Assembly (NCBI GenBank): GCA_964035575.1
Contig: OZ037844.1
Coordinates: 1,054,001-1,118,000, forward strand
DNA from: Rhynchopus sp. YZ270_cl-10
Lineage: Eukaryota > Euglenozoa > Diplonemea > Diplonemida > Diplonemidae
Direction: 5' to 3'
DNA: 64,000 nucleotides
Shown one piece after another: positions 40,045-51,523 of this stretch. How positions within the stretch are numbered: the stretch's first letter is position 1; every line of letters begins with the position of its first letter. The notes below the pieces were generated by a model. It was not told the origin of the DNA, searched no databases, and saw only the letters and a program-made list of their open reading frames with translations. The position numbers and the translations under genes were made by a program.

Positions 40045-41005
40045 CCAAATGGCAAACAGATGCACAAAGGTTTTCGATTTTTGCTTATTTTAAAAGATTT
40101 GAGTCAAATAGTTTCCCCATAAACCAAAGGATTTTTACGAAAACAAGCAGAACCATTATCAGATCATGATGACCCTTAGCCATAACCATGTCCTTCGGGT
40201 CGAAAGGGTGCCTCTTGGGTGGGTAGCAGTAGACAGATCCAAAGTGCAATCAGATGCGTAAAAGTTTTCGATTCTTGTTTCTTTTGAAAGATTCGTGTCA
40301 AAATCTTTGAAATATATAAAAATATTTTAACGAAAACGAGTAGAACCTCATACAGAGCATGGGGTGTCATTGAGGAACCAGAATAGGGGATGCCCGTCCA
40401 AAGGGCCGTGAAAAGTGGTACTACTCCCCCCAGCATCGAAAGTAATATCAGATGCACAAAAGTTTTCGATTTTTGCTTCTTTTGAAAGATCGGTGCAAAT
40501 TCTTTCAACATAAAAAAAGTGTTTTTACGAAAATGAGTAGAACCTATGTCAGAGCACGTTGTCTTACAGATTTTAGAATATGGGGGGGTCACAGGGGTGT
40601 TCACACCCCCACCCCGCCTCCCCCCAGCATCGAAAGTATTATCAGATGCATAAAAGTTTTCGATTCTTGCTTCTTTTGAAAGATCGGCGAAAAATCTTTC
40701 GAAATATATAAAAATATGTGTTCACGAAAATGGGTAGAACCCGACTGAGCGCTTGGAAGCATTGGGTATCGCGAAAGGTACATATTTGGGGTGTGGGGGG
40801 AAAAACGTCACTTTTGGTGAAAGTGGCACCCCAGCCCCCAGCACCGAAAGTAATATCAGATGCACAAAAGTGTTCGACTCTTGCTTCTTTTGAAAGATCG
40901 GTGCAAATTCTTTCCACATAAAAAAAATGTTTTTACGAAAATGAGTTGAACCTGTCTAATAGCATGGCGTCATTTCGAAAGCCATTAAAGTGGCTCTTGG
41001 GGTGT
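40045..41005. repeat. 200-bp satellite, five tandem units in an alternating pattern
   Basis: Units start near 40050, 40245, 40443, 40638 and 40850 and each contains CAGATGCACAAAAGTTTTCG (or a close variant), CTTCTTTTGAAAGAT and ACGAAAATGAGTAGAACC. Units 2 and 4 share CGATTCTTG and ATATATAAAAATAT; units 3 and 5 share GATCGGTGCAAATTCTTTC. This alternation indicates duplication as dimers. A diverged relative lies near 38510-38720. Confidence 0.85.
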
Positions 41006-42069
41006 ATAGGGTTAAAGAAAAAAAATGTATTTGATGACCTGTTCACACTGCATAGGTGAGGAGGTATAGCAGGAGGGGGGGGGGCAGGGTGCGGGAAGAG
41101 GGAGAACAATAAAAGGTATTTCTGAATTTTGAACAGATGCATTCAATAAATTGATAGCATAGGGTATTGGAAAAATAAAGGGAGAAAAAAGGGGAGATGG
41201 ATGAACATGCCTCACGTGCATACACATCTTGAGATTAAAGTATATTGGATGAACCAGGGCCTCACAGTACTTCGCCTTTAGATGGAGTGATCAAGGGGTA
41301 TTTTTCTGGAGCAAAATTCGCACTCCATTAGGATCAAACATTGTAAGATAAAAATTCCGCATATCCACCTGAATTTACCTGAATTTTGGTGATATTAAAT
41401 TTTGGTAGTGTTCAAATAATACCAAACTCCACAAAACGCTACTAACCTCTTCCAAAGCAATCCACTTCGGTGAAGCAAATGACTTAACCTTCGTGATTTT
41501 ACTTTTTTTGTCATTTTCACCGTTGGTTTACAACCACCAAATTTCAGGCAATTAGGTAAATAAAGCGCACACACTATCTGACAATACAGCGGGCGTTTGG
41601 TTCACATCGGTCGAGAAGAAAAAAAAAAAGAGAAAAAATGACAGCCACTTCTACAGACAAAAAAAAAAAAATATAAAATAAAAACGTTTCACGCACACAC
41701 ATTTTCTTGGAGGGGAACGTTTCTACGAGGGGGAAAAATTTTGTTCTAAGTATTTTCATCATATGCAATCAATAAATTGATAGTATATGGTGAGGGATCA
41801 ACAAAAATGGTCCCATCTTTCTTTTTATGTTGTGTGTTTTGCAAAACGTAGAAAAGAAAAGTAAAATGCTTCGTGCACAAGTTGAAACTTCAGTAGATTG
41901 GTTTCTGATATTAACCCTGTTTCAGTCCTAAGAATCATACAGTTGTATTCAAAAGGGTGGACATCTTCAGTGATTTCCCTTTAAATGGTGGGTGAATATC
42001 GTGAAACCGATGTTCGTGTGAACATTTGGTACCTTCTACTTCAGTTTTTTGTTTCGGGAATACACAAAA
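41006..42069. other. AT-rich spacer, no gene seen
   Basis: It contains poly-A and poly-T runs and low-complexity frames. The words ATGCATTCAATAAATTGATAG and GAGGGATCAACAAAAATG look like drifted dispersed repeats related to 5750 and 11070. I see no coding or RNA signal. Confidence 0.45.
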
Positions 42070-42318
42070 CACGTATGGATTCTACCTTTTCAAAAATAAT
42101 TCACGTATGGATTTCCATACGTTCCACACGTGGAGCGTATCTCTGGTTTACAGGATTGTGCATGTTTAAGGGTAAAAAGGGGGGGAAAGAGTGACCGGGA
42201 TAGCAGCGGGATAACAGCGGGATAGCAGCGGGATAATAACAATTTTTAATCGACTTAAAATTTGGTCTGAAAGCGAAAATCTGAAATTTTAGGGTGGATA
42301 ATAGGTCCACCGTCCCTT
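42070..42318. mobile_element. Truncated right end of the 1.0-kb TIR element (copy A3)
   Basis: From CACGTATGGATTCTACC to GGTCCACCGTCCCTT it is nearly identical to the right quarter of A1 and A2, followed by TA. The left end is missing and no left TIR is present within 1 kb. It shares the A2 variants GAGTGACC and TTTCCATACG. Confidence 0.88.
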
Positions 42319-44023
42319 TAGCTGCCATTCAGACAGTCTTCACTTTTTATTTTTTGTGAACATACATCAGTGTCTTATCCAGGAGTCCAGATTTCAAGAT
42401 TGGGGGTGTTTTCCCCAAAAAAACATTTTTTAGCACTGCTGACCAGGGACAGAAATGGAGAACATAGGGAACCCTTTTTTGCGGAGCAAAAAATGAAAAA
42501 AAAAAATGGCCCCCCTCAGCAGGATTTTCGCTATCAGGGTATCGGGGTACCGTCGGTACCCCTAAGGAAAAAAGGGGGGAAACTCGATTTTTAGGGGTAC
42601 TGACGGTACCTCTAAGCCTTTTACGGCCAAACCACTGTTGGTAAAAAAAAAAAAATCGCCCTAAAGGGGATAACCTATCCCCCAACCCCCCTAAAAAAGA
42701 CGCTGAGATGCATGTTTTTAAGCTTTTGTCGCGCGGTACATCAGTACCATAAGTTCATGTGTAGGTCCTAACCGTATAACTCACCAAGTTGTTGCTAATG
42801 TACATAATGCAGACCTCTGCAAAAAAGAGACTACTGATCAAGATGCCTTCACAAATCTCTCCTACACTTTGATCACCTTTGGGAAAATAGAATCTGAGTT
42901 GAGGTTATGACACGTGAAGAAAAAGGAAACAATGAGAAGAAAAAAATGGTGTGGCTGACGACCCCAAAATAGCAGAAAGTAGCACAAAATAGCACCTCCC
43001 TTCAGCCGCGCCAAAAAATCCAGATGCCCAGAATAGCAGAAAATAGCAGAAAATAGCACCCCCTTTCAGCCACACCAAAAAAAGAAAACATTTTTTTTTT
43101 TTTTTTTCGTGTATCGCTCTCAGGGATTTATATACGATTTTTTTCCTTACCAAAAGTGCAAAAAAAGTGAGGTTGCTATTCCTGAGGGGGCTGCAGGCAC
43201 GGAGGGACTTTTTTGAAGAAATGGACTTCAGATTGAAGTATCATCTTGTACTAGCCCAGGGGGCTTCACTGGCTAGGGCTCCAGCAGGTCCCACATGCAC
43301 TATGCCTGACTCCAGCACGCAAGGTAGCATTCACAGCACCTTTCACCCCTTCAGGAGGAGTGCATAAAAGGGCACCCGGATGCAATTTTTCACCCATATC
43401 AGGACTCATGACTCAATTTTTTTTGCGAAGCAAAAAAAAATAATATAATATGGCGCCGCAGGCGAAAAAAATTGGGGTACGGTGTAAAAATCTAGCCTTT
43501 TACACCACAGAGTCACTCAACGAACCCTTTTTTGCGGAGCAAAAAAGGAAAAATGGCGCCGCAGGCAAAAAAAAATTTGGGTACAGCCTGTATGGTACGG
43601 GATTTCATGGTGCGGTCAGCAACCCAGTTCCCCAAAAAATGCAAAAAACTTTTTTTCCAAATCTGCAATTTTTTTTTTTTTTTTTTCAAAACTGAGGTTC
43701 AGCCTCAGTTCTACTATGGTATATAAATCTCTGATCGCTCTGCAAAATTTGTGTTTTTTTCGCTGTATGAGTGACTGATAACCAACAGGGGTGGGGTAAT
43801 TTTGCGTATAATATAACCCCAGATGAGTCATGATAAAAACAAATACATAAAAGAGAAGCTAAAAGCGTCAAATGCCTCGCCATTTCATCGGGTTGCAGGC
43901 ACTAAAATAAACAATTTGAAACGCACCTTCCGTCAATTCTATTTTTCTCTTTTCAATTAGAATAAAGCTAGATGGAATTCAGCACACTCTGGGATATTAT
44001 TTTTTTTTTTGCATTTTTATGTT
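42319..44023. other. Repeat-rich spacer
   Basis: Small palindromes are frequent: TTTTTTGCGGAGCAAAAAA near 42475 and 43526, GGTACCGTCGGTACC near 42545, and GGCGCCGCAGGC near 43453 and 43555. A small TIR element is at 42948-43076. The words CTCGCCATTTCATCGGG near 43880 belong to the GTTGAAAGTGCAAA repeat. No gene is supported. Confidence 0.45.
42948..43076. mobile_element. 129-bp foldback element with GGTGTGGCTGA ends
   Basis: GGTGTGGCTGACGACCCC at the left pairs with CCCCTTTCAGCCACACC at the right. The interior repeats AGCAGAAAATAGCA. Its ends are like those of the element at 60274-61533, so the two are probably one family. Confidence 0.6.
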
Positions 44024-45121
44024 CTAAACCACAATGGCAACTAACGCCATGAGGGTGAACCCTGTAAAGCAGACTGCAAGCTTTTTGCCGATGTCCCCTC
44101 CTGAGAGCTCTTCGGGGATGAATTCTAAAAGGCTGATGTAGAGGAAAGTTCCTGAACCGAGAGCTTGGCAGACGGCAGCAAAGAGGTTGACATAGTCCAT
44201 CGCGAGGTAGTCAGCGATGAGGAAACCCATTAACGCACCGAATGGAGTCATGCCAGAGAAGATGGCCGCATACCATATGTGGTTCGCCCGCGCAATATCC
44301 GCCTTCAGCAACGAAATGCCCAGACTCACAGCCGCAAGAAACTTATGACTCAAAATCGCCACCGCCAGCACAAAAATCGACTTCTGGTTTTGCGCGCTCC
44401 CCAACGCTAACCCTTCAATTACACTATGAAAAGACAGCACCGACAACACCGTCAACGCCACCCACAATCCAGTTGGCTTTTCCATAAAACTCACGGAAAG
44501 TTTTGACATAGGGTTGGGATGACATTCGGTGTCGCAAATGTTATTATGTTCACATGGCTTTGGGGAAGATGTGGACATATGCTGAGACAGCGAGACACCA
44601 CTTTGCAGTCCCTGCCTGAAGATCTTTGAGGAGTACTTCAAATGGTGGTGATGGTTGGTTTCACGGCAGTTTTCTTTGTTGTCTGTTGCGCCATATCCGA
44701 TTTCGGGGATAGGATCTTTGCAGTATGTACCAGAGGCTGCGAGACAAGGAGTTTCTTCGTCATCAGAGTAGTCAGCATAGGCAGGGCGGGAGGCACGCTT
44801 GAGCGTCGCAATGACAGCTTCGTGTTGTCCGTTGAAGAGGCGTTCTACTGCAAGAACGAGAAAGAGTCCTACAATACAGAGTGTATTGGCCATCGGGTAT
44901 TCCATCACCGCACCAAGTGTTTCTTGTGCCTCCGGAAGCAAATGGCACATTGCAACCGAAAGAATCACCCCAGCAGAAAACAACGTCGCATAAGACAGCA
45001 AACCCTGGCTCGACTGAAACCGCAGCGGCAAAATCACCCCAGAAAACCCTAGAACCAGCACCAGGGTGATGATGACTTCTTTGAAGCGGAGCTGGTGGGA
45101 GGCTTCTGCTGCCGATATCAT
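44024..45121 (-). CDS. ZIP-family (SLC39) divalent metal transporter
   Basis: From the ATG at 45121 the protein has 365 residues; an in-frame ATG at 45205 would add 28 residues that fit less well with a first membrane span. ZIP proteins carry zinc or iron into the cytosol. The key signature lies in the predicted fourth span: SFHSVIEGLALGSA (residues 258-271 counted from the longer start), with the His and Glu that bind metal, followed by ILSHKFLAAVSLG (284-296) in the fifth. Three spans precede and three follow a long loop that contains a His cluster (TNHHHHLKY) and Cys/His pairs (CEHNN, CHPNP), as expected for a cytosolic metal-binding loop. The N-terminal span has VILSVAMCHLLPEA with the usual H and E. 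Eight spans in total. The frame is uninterrupted. Confidence 0.93.
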   Translation of the reverse strand: MISAAEASHQLRFKEVIITLVLVLGFSGVILPLRFQSSQGLLSYATLFSAGVILSVAMCHLLPEAQETLGAVMEYPMANTLCIVGLFLVLAVERLFNGQHEAVIATLKRASRPAYADYSDDEETPCLAASGTYCKDPIPEIGYGATDNKENCRETNHHHHLKYSSKIFRQGLQSGVSLSQHMSTSSPKPCEHNNICDTECHPNPMSKLSVSFMEKPTGLWVALTVLSVLSFHSVIEGLALGSAQNQKSIFVLAVAILSHKFLAAVSLGISLLKADIARANHIWYAAIFSGMTPFGALMGFLIADYLAMDYVNLFAAVCQALGSGTFLYISLLEFIPEELSGGDIGKKLAVCFTGFTLMALVAIVV

Positions 45122-45734
45122 TTTCCCTTTTTTTCTATTTCTGTTGTAAATTAGGGTGACGATGAGAGGGGAGAGGAGAGAGGATGCTACATCGTGTATT
45201 TGCACTTATTTTTGGTGAAATAAATAATAGGAAGATATGACGTGAGTCTGGCCCATTTTTCACTTTTTTACCACCGATTTTAAACTGATCACCATCGATC
45301 ACCATCGATTACTACCTACCGAGCTCAGCGCCAATCAGCCTATATAATTTGAAATACAATCTCTCATGTCTTTAACAGTGCTTCGTGCTCTGTTTATTTT
45401 TGATTAGCGGTCTCAATCTGAATTCATATTCAGAGAGGAGGAATAGTTTGTCTTTGCAGCTAATTGGCATCTTAGTGGGGGCATTGAGGGAGCTTACAAA
45501 CAAAAGGGGGGGAGGGCGGGTAGGAGTAGGGTAATACCCATCAACTGTGTTATCAGAAATTTTATTTCTCTTTTTTTTTTTTTTTTGTAGCCTGTATTTA
45601 TTTTTTTGTTTTTAATTATGTGTTACGATTCATCCTTATTTTTTTTTTGTTTTTTTTGTTTATTTTTAAAAAATTGTTGTTGTGTGTTCTTTTTTTTAAA
45701 AACGCCGATAAGGTAGGGTAGGAAGGGGGGGAAC

Positions 45735-45776
45735 GGTTTTGTACTACATTTTCGGCCGAAAATGTGGTACAAAAAC
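45735..45776. repeat. Perfectly placed hairpin around CGGCCG
   Basis: GGTTTTGTACTACATTTTCG on the left pairs with the right arm, with one mismatch. It could be a relic of a MITE or a transcription-terminating hairpin, but no gene ends here. Confidence 0.5.
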
Positions 45777-46616
45777 CCCCCCACAATCAACAACTAGAAC
45801 AAAAAAAAAAAAAGATCTTGCTTAACTTTAGACTACTTTCAGAGTGGAGAGCAACTACATTTATTTTATTTTATTTTCGCAGGATAGAACAAAAACAAAT
45901 TCATATTCTTACTATTTTAGCAAACAGTAAGCATTTAAGAGCAACATCTCCTCCCCTCCTTTTTTTAGAACACAAAAAATAATCACAAAATGTTCGTGAG
46001 AACCTAACCCTCACATTTTGCTTAGTGAACAGCATCACCCTTGGGAGGGGGGTACATGGTCACCGTGTATGAAAACGTTCCCTCCCCCCTTCACCTCCCT
46101 TTATCTTTCCCCCTTTTTTTTTCCCCATTACCTGAAAGAATGAAGAAACACTCACTCCCCCCCCCAGGATTTTCTCCCCCCCCCACCTTCCCACCGATTC
46201 CTGTTTCAGTCGTTTGCCACAAAAGGTTAGTTATTGGGATCTTATGGAATGTTAGAGTTTAATTTTTTGTTAATGAAGACATGCAAATACTTTCAAATTG
46301 CAGGCACAAGAGGGAAATAAAAAAAGAGGGGTTTAAAAAAAAAAAAAAAAGACATTGAATGTCTCTGGCTAGAAAGTCGTAACATCGAATTTCCCCCTTT
46401 CCCCCCCATCCCCTCCCAATTGAGGAAGACGGAGGAGATTTAAAATACGGAGGCTACAAAAAAAAAAAAGTACACCTTTCTTTCAGAGCCCGCGGACCTC
46501 CCCCGAAAATTAATTATGCACCCCCTTCCAACCCCCGTCCCGCCCAAAAAACAAAAAAAAAAAAAACCTCTCCCGAGCTTTCTCCGCTGACAAGCTAGTC
46601 ACAGGAAGAAGAAGAT

Positions 46617-47006
46617 CAAAACTCGGTCGAGCCCGGGCGCGCTTCGCGCGCCCGGGTCCCCACCCCAGCTCAAGTTGGGGGCCTCCGGCGGAATGTGAGA
46701 ATTGCTCGGTTATCCGACGGCGGAGTTCGGCACTTTATTGATATTTGCACCAGGCACACATGGTGCACGAATTATCAGTAACCTCAGTTTTTTTTACAAA
46801 AGAAACGGCGGTATGTCACCCAAAGGTTCCAAGCGAAGCCACGGTACGCAACATTTCAAAAAAAATGCGCTTAAAATTGTACATTTTTACAGGCAAACAA
46901 TGTCACGGGAATGGTGTGATGCAGGCTTGCGCCGCAGGCGCACGGTACTCTACTTTTTTCCTTTCGCCGTGCTGCGTGCTTCCTTTTCCTTCGACGTTTG
47001 ACCAAT
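46617..47006. repeat. GTACG-type dispersed repeat, long copy 2
   Basis: It matches the copy at 30790 along its length. It carries an extra strong hairpin, GCCCGGGCGCGC then TTCG then GCGCGCCCGGG. The A-box-like word AGCTCAAGTTGG and B-box-like GAGTTCGGCACT are about 50 bp apart. The 3' part ends TTGCGCCGCAGGCGCACGG and a T-run. Confidence 0.78.
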
Positions 47007-47807
47007 TGAGTCCGGCTCGATGGTATCTCAAAAAATTCCCCATAATATGGGCCCCTCCTCCCCCCCCAAAAAAAATCCAAAACCCCCGTCCCTGGACGGG
47101 GGTTTGGGACGGGGGTCGGTTTTTGGAAAATAATTGACCCCCGTCCGGGACGGGGTGAACGGGGGTGTTCCGCGGACTCTGCTTTCTTTGTTTACCTTGC
47201 TTTTTTTGTTTTGTTTTTTTTTGTGTAACGGTTATTGTCGGATACCCCCTTGTACCCCCCCCCCCCCCCCCGCAAGGTCAAAGCCAAGATGCCTTTTTCC
47301 TTCCCCTCCCTAATCCCCTCACTGCGCCTTTCAGATCTATGTTTCTTTTCTGACCTCAAAAAAAGGGGGAGGGGGGTGGGGTGTGGGAGGTCCTAAAAAA
47401 AAGCAAAATGGGGGGGGGGGGGAAAGAAAGTGTCGAAAAACTAGTCAATTCTCGATTTCAGGTCACGGGTGATCGCTTTCCCGTCTGAAGTGAGGACCTG
47501 TGTTGGGAAGAATGTTTTGAGTGATACATTATTTCATAATAATTATACATTCTGTTCTAAAACAAAAAGGCAAAGAGGGTGCGAAATTACTCCATTCGAC
47601 GTTTGGAATAAAGAAAACTAGAGTTGAAAGGGGGCTTGGGGGGAAGAGTTTAATTCTTGAAAACATCCCCACACTCAGTCACACTGCGAAAAATGAAGGA
47701 AAGATGTTTTGAGTGATACATGAAATGTAAAGTGTGAAATGCAACGTGCGACGCCAGGTGAAATCAAAAAAGGGGGGAAAGAGAATACTTGCCGACAAAG
47801 ACAAGGT

Positions 47808-47868
47808 GTTGATGCAGGCACCTCCGACTGACCCATATACGATACCAGCCATCCAGATGAAAGCATAA
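47808..47868. repeat. Dispersed repeat with CTCCGACTGACCC
   Basis: GTTGATGCAGGCACCTCCGA, then GACCCATATACGATACCAGC and CATCCAGATGAAAGCATAAG. Close copies are at 5150-5208 and, lacking the middle, at 12910-12962; a part is at 10640. Confidence 0.65.
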
Positions 47869-48114
47869 GAACAAATTACACTCTCAGAACACACTATCCA
47901 CAAAGAAGCGAGACCGCCAATAGCAATGTATCGCCAAGAGGCAAATGTCTTCAGAACATAAAAATAAGACATGGTGAAAAGCTAAGGTGGAAACGACTAA
48001 GTGATAATGTAATGTACAGCATAGCAAATAAAATAAAACTGCGCGTGAAAATAAAATGCAGAAAGAAGACTAAAAGGGGAGAGTAGCTGTCAAAAGCAAC
48101 GAGCAAACAGCTCG

Positions 48115-49129
48115 TCACCTTCTCAGTATGCATACCACAACTGTCGCACCCCATCCCGCCAAGCAATCACGGTCCAGTGCACACATCAACGACTGCGGTG
48201 AAGGGGGTTTGAAGGAAAATGCAAATATAAAAAAGGTATCGTAATAAAATGGTAATTGGTTGTTTCTAAATCTTAATTTTAGAAAACTTGGTTGGATATC
48301 AACAGGCTGTTTTCTTGCGTGAAAAACGGGCTCTATTCAGCGTGGTGTTTTCTTATTTGAGCACTATATGCCTTTGCCGTCCACATCTAAACAGTTCACG
48401 CTCCACTAACATACCTGGCTGATGGCTTCGAATAGGTCCTCAGGCTCCATGTCGGGCTTCCAGAAGGACTCGCATGTTCCGAAAAGCATGTCCGTGGCTG
48501 TACCCGATACTATGAAGTCCTTGCTCCTGGAGAGTGCGCCAATAGAGTCCATGCCACCAATGTAGGGCACGTTCTTGTCGTCAATCCCCGCAATCACAGG
48601 CTGCACGAAGTATGGTCCGAAACGGTGTTCGTACATAAGCTGTAGAAAGTGGGTGTGGTGTGTCATGTAAACGTACTCTTTTTATCGTGTCCGGTTGCCC
48701 CAAAGTGATTTGGAACCTGCCTTGTCGGCCGTGAGGGGGTAAAAAAACCATCCCTAATGAACGTAAAAGAATGAGCAAGAAATGAGAAAGCTTTGCTGGA
48801 AATTCCCATAATGTTAATTTCTGTTGTGTAATGTTTCCCCCCGGACATACATTTGCGGTCATGTGTCCCACCGCCTGTGCCGGCATTTCACGCTCTTCGC
48901 GCAGTTTGAACATTTTCATCCGGAATTTGAGTTTTGCCAAAACTGTCTGGTTATCCGTCTCCAGCCCTGCAAGACCGACCAGAGTCTTCGCCCCGAGCTT
49001 ATGGACCTTCACGTTGTTGCGGGAAATTGTGTTGAAGTTCGTTCCCATGCGGTGGTCAGAGGCAATTGCAACGCATCCCTTCCCCGTCATCGCCACGACC
49101 GCACCACCGTTGTACGAGTCGATACCCAT
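48115..49129 (-). CDS. PSMB3: 20S proteasome subunit beta type-3
   Basis: Three exons give a 193-residue protein, a little shorter than the roughly 205 of animal and fungal orthologues. Exon 1 (49129-48851, 93 codons) begins MGIDSYNGGAVVAMTGKGCV and includes GLAGLETDNQTVLAKLKFR. Exon 2 (48639-48415, 75 codons) has LMYEHRFGPYFVQPVIAGID, DFIVSGTATDMLFGTCESFW and DLFEAISQ. Exon 3 (48192-48115) reads SLMCALDRDCLAGWGATVVV and then stops. Introns of 211 and 222 bp have GTATGTC and GTATGTT donors and CTACAG and CCGCAG acceptors, both in phase 0. Beta-3 is a non-catalytic subunit of the core particle; as expected it lacks an N-terminal processed Thr. The C-terminal 12-14 residues of other species are missing; a different frame beyond (TEKVTSCLL) resembles the lost tail, hinting at a small frameshift or a further intron. 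Confidence 0.93.
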
Positions 49130-49249
49130 TGTTTTACGCCCTTTGTTTGTGTATACCCTAGGAAAGTGTGATGTAATTAAAGTGTGGAAAAACGAGATCC
49201 ATGTTTTGTGGAGGGGATAAATTATGTGTGGTTGCGGGCAGGGCTGTTG

Positions 49250-49420
49250 TTGGGGGATCCGTAAATAGACCGGCAACGACCAGACACGTAATTAGTGTGT
49301 ATAGCCGGTCTTTAGCCGGTCTTTAGGGTCCGTAAAAAGACCGGCTCTTAAGGATTACCGGCTATAAGGGCCGGTCCTACCCACCCTCGAAAAAGACCGG
49401 CAGACCGGGTGTACAATTGT
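49250..49420. repeat. Clustered GACCGGC/GCCGGTC words
   Basis: TAGACCGGCAACGACC, AGCCGGTCTTTAGCCGGTC, AAAGACCGGCTC, ACCGGCTATAAGGGCCGG and AAAGACCGGCAGACC occur in both orientations within 170 bp. They lie immediately upstream of the proteasome gene region. They may be a small foldback element or binding-site cluster. Confidence 0.5.
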
Positions 49421-49636
49421 ACACACAAAAAATACCCGATTTTTTGAAAAAAACCAAAGGGGGGACCCTTTGGTCGTCGAAATTCCCCAGCCAAAATTGG
49501 TCGCAAAATCGGCCGATTTTTCGAAAATCTCCAAAAAAAAAAATCTCAATTTTTTTTTCACAAGTGTTTTTGAGGCCTGCTCACTACACCCTAGGTACCC
49601 TTCTGGGACCAAAAAGTCAAAAAAAGCAAGAATTGT

Positions 49637-50111
49637 GGTGCTTCCCGGGGGGTATGCATTTCACAAATTTTCAATTCAATTCACAACTTTTCACAACTAT
49701 TCACAACTTTTCACTACCCTTTTTTCTCTCGTTGGTGAAGCTCTTAAACGCCGGCATTTGCATTTCCGGAATCCGTACGGCCAGTGGTGGGGTCAATTTG
49801 CCGAAATGGACAAGTTCTCGTCATTTCCGCACATCACACAGTACACAGGTACACAGGTACACCACATCACGTTCTATCTTGTGAATCCCAGCGTACCCCT
49901 CAATGGGTGGGTCACCACCCCGCCCAAAAAAAAAGCACACAAAAAAAAAAATCAATTCACAACTTTTCACAACTATTCACAACTTTTCACATTTTTTCAC
50001 AATTTTTCACCAGCCTTCACAATTTTGTAGCGGTTTTCGTGTTGTGAAAATTTGTGAAAACTTGTCACATTTTGTGAAAATTTGTGAAATGCACACCCCC
50101 CGGGAAGCACC
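49637..50111. mobile_element. 475-bp foldback element with internal TTCACAAC repeats
   Basis: GGTGCTTCCCGGGGGGTATG at the left pairs with CACACCCCCCGGGAAGCACC at the right, and the arms continue as CATTTCACAAATTTTC and its complement. The interior repeats CAACTTTTCACAACTATTCA twice, about 280 bp apart. A fragment with GTGAAACCCCCCCGG lies near 61590. No coding region. Confidence 0.75.
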
Positions 50112-51176
50112 AAATTGAGCTGTTTTGAGCATCTAGTCTAGAGACTAGAGTTTATTCCTCAGCCATTTTCTGTACCACCAGTGCACTTTGTATGGGCCCT
50201 TGTCGAAAAATCGAAAAATCTCAAAAAAAAAAAAAAAAAAAATTCGGGAAAATTTCGACCCCTGAGTTGGGTTTTTGGGCACCAAAAAGTGCAAAAAAAC
50301 GCAAAAATCGGGTGTTTTGACGATCTGGGGGTAAACCATATGCATTATGCACCTTATGCATTACTACAGGGGCCCACAATTTCGACATTTCCTTAGCAAA
50401 TTCCGTCACAAATTTTTTTTTTCGATTTTGGCAAAGGCAAATCTCAGGCAAAAAAAAATCACCCCGATAGTGGGTCCTTGGGTGTCCAAAAACGGGCGTG
50501 GTAGGCACCCGAAGTCATAAAATGGCCCAAAGAATCCAAAAAACCTCAGAAATACATGTTCGTGAAAAAACATTGACAAGTCAAAATTCAACCACAATAC
50601 GGTCATTTTGTGCATACCCTGTAGCTGTAGTGGCTAGAGAACACGCATGCAGACCTGTTCCTTGCAATTTCCAGTGTTGTGTTTATCAATGCATGCATCC
50701 AGAGGACCTCTGGTTTGCGGAATCGTAGGCACTCCTGCAGCAAAAATGAAGTCGGTTTTTGACCCAAAATCGGGGTGTGTGGGCCATAATTTGCTCCAAA
50801 TTTGGCCGAAAATTGGGATTTTTCTGAAAATTTCATTGTGCTCAGCAAAAATCCTTGCTTTTTTGAAGAATTTTCCAAAAAATATGCTATACCCCCTATG
50901 ACTGGACCCAACTCCCCTCACCCTTTTTTTTTTCTTCACCCAAAAGGGCCGGAAATTTTACACACTAATACACAAACTTACGGACCCCCCGTTTATTCTC
51001 GCTTTTTCCCCCAAAAAATCGCTGGTTTTATTCTCGCTTTTTTTTCCTTTTTTAAAAAAACCCGCAGAGGCAGTTTTTTCCTGCATATGATGACCTACAC
51101 GTACAAAGAGGGTGGTGGGAGAGAAAAGAGCGGCTTGCACACACTCATGATTCACAATGAATGAAATAAACCAGGC
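50112..51176. other. Spacer with repeats shared with the 24-29 kb region
   Basis: It contains TCGGGTGTTTTGACGATCTG, CAAAGGCAAATCTCAGGC and GATAGTGGGTCCTTGGGTG in the same order as 24560-24740. These repeats make up most of 50160-50510. The rest is AT-rich without a supported gene. Confidence 0.55.
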
Positions 51177-51466
51177 ACTCCGCTAGGTACTAAAGTTCTG
51201 TTGATTGTCAACAGAACTTTTTGAAAATGGGGAAAAAAAGAAAAAAAAAAAAAATTCTGCTAAGTGGTTCAGACCCGTTCTACCTGTCAAAAAAGCTCAG
51301 GAGAAGAAGATCTGGAGAGGTGAGTGCTCAAACGTCCCAAAAAAGTCAAAATCGGGCGTTGGTAAAAAAAAAAGTTGCGTACCGTGCGCCTGCGGCGCAA
51401 GCATGTACCCCACCTACGTGGACCATCAACAGAATATTTTCAAAATCGGAAATCCTAGCGGAGAGT
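51177..51466. mobile_element. 290-bp foldback element
   Basis: ACTCCGCTAGG and TTCTGTTGATTGTC at the left pair with GACCATCAACAGAA and CCTAGCGGAGAGT at the right. A perfect 29-bp hairpin around TTGATTGTCAA is at 51192-51220. An inverted fragment of the GTACG repeat lies inside. Confidence 0.6.
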
Positions 51467-51477
51467 CTGAAATAAAC

Positions 51478-51522
<45 letters not shown>

Positions 51523-51523
<1 letters not shown>

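Larger units (their letters stand above)
45206..48114. other. Spacer between ZIP gene and proteasome gene
   Basis: It holds homopolymer runs (poly-T near 45570, poly-C near 47258, poly-G near 47409), a 42-bp hairpin at 45735-45776, a long GTACG-type repeat (46617-47006) and a CTCCGACTGACC repeat (47808-47868). Open frames are low-complexity. No gene is supported. Confidence 0.5.
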
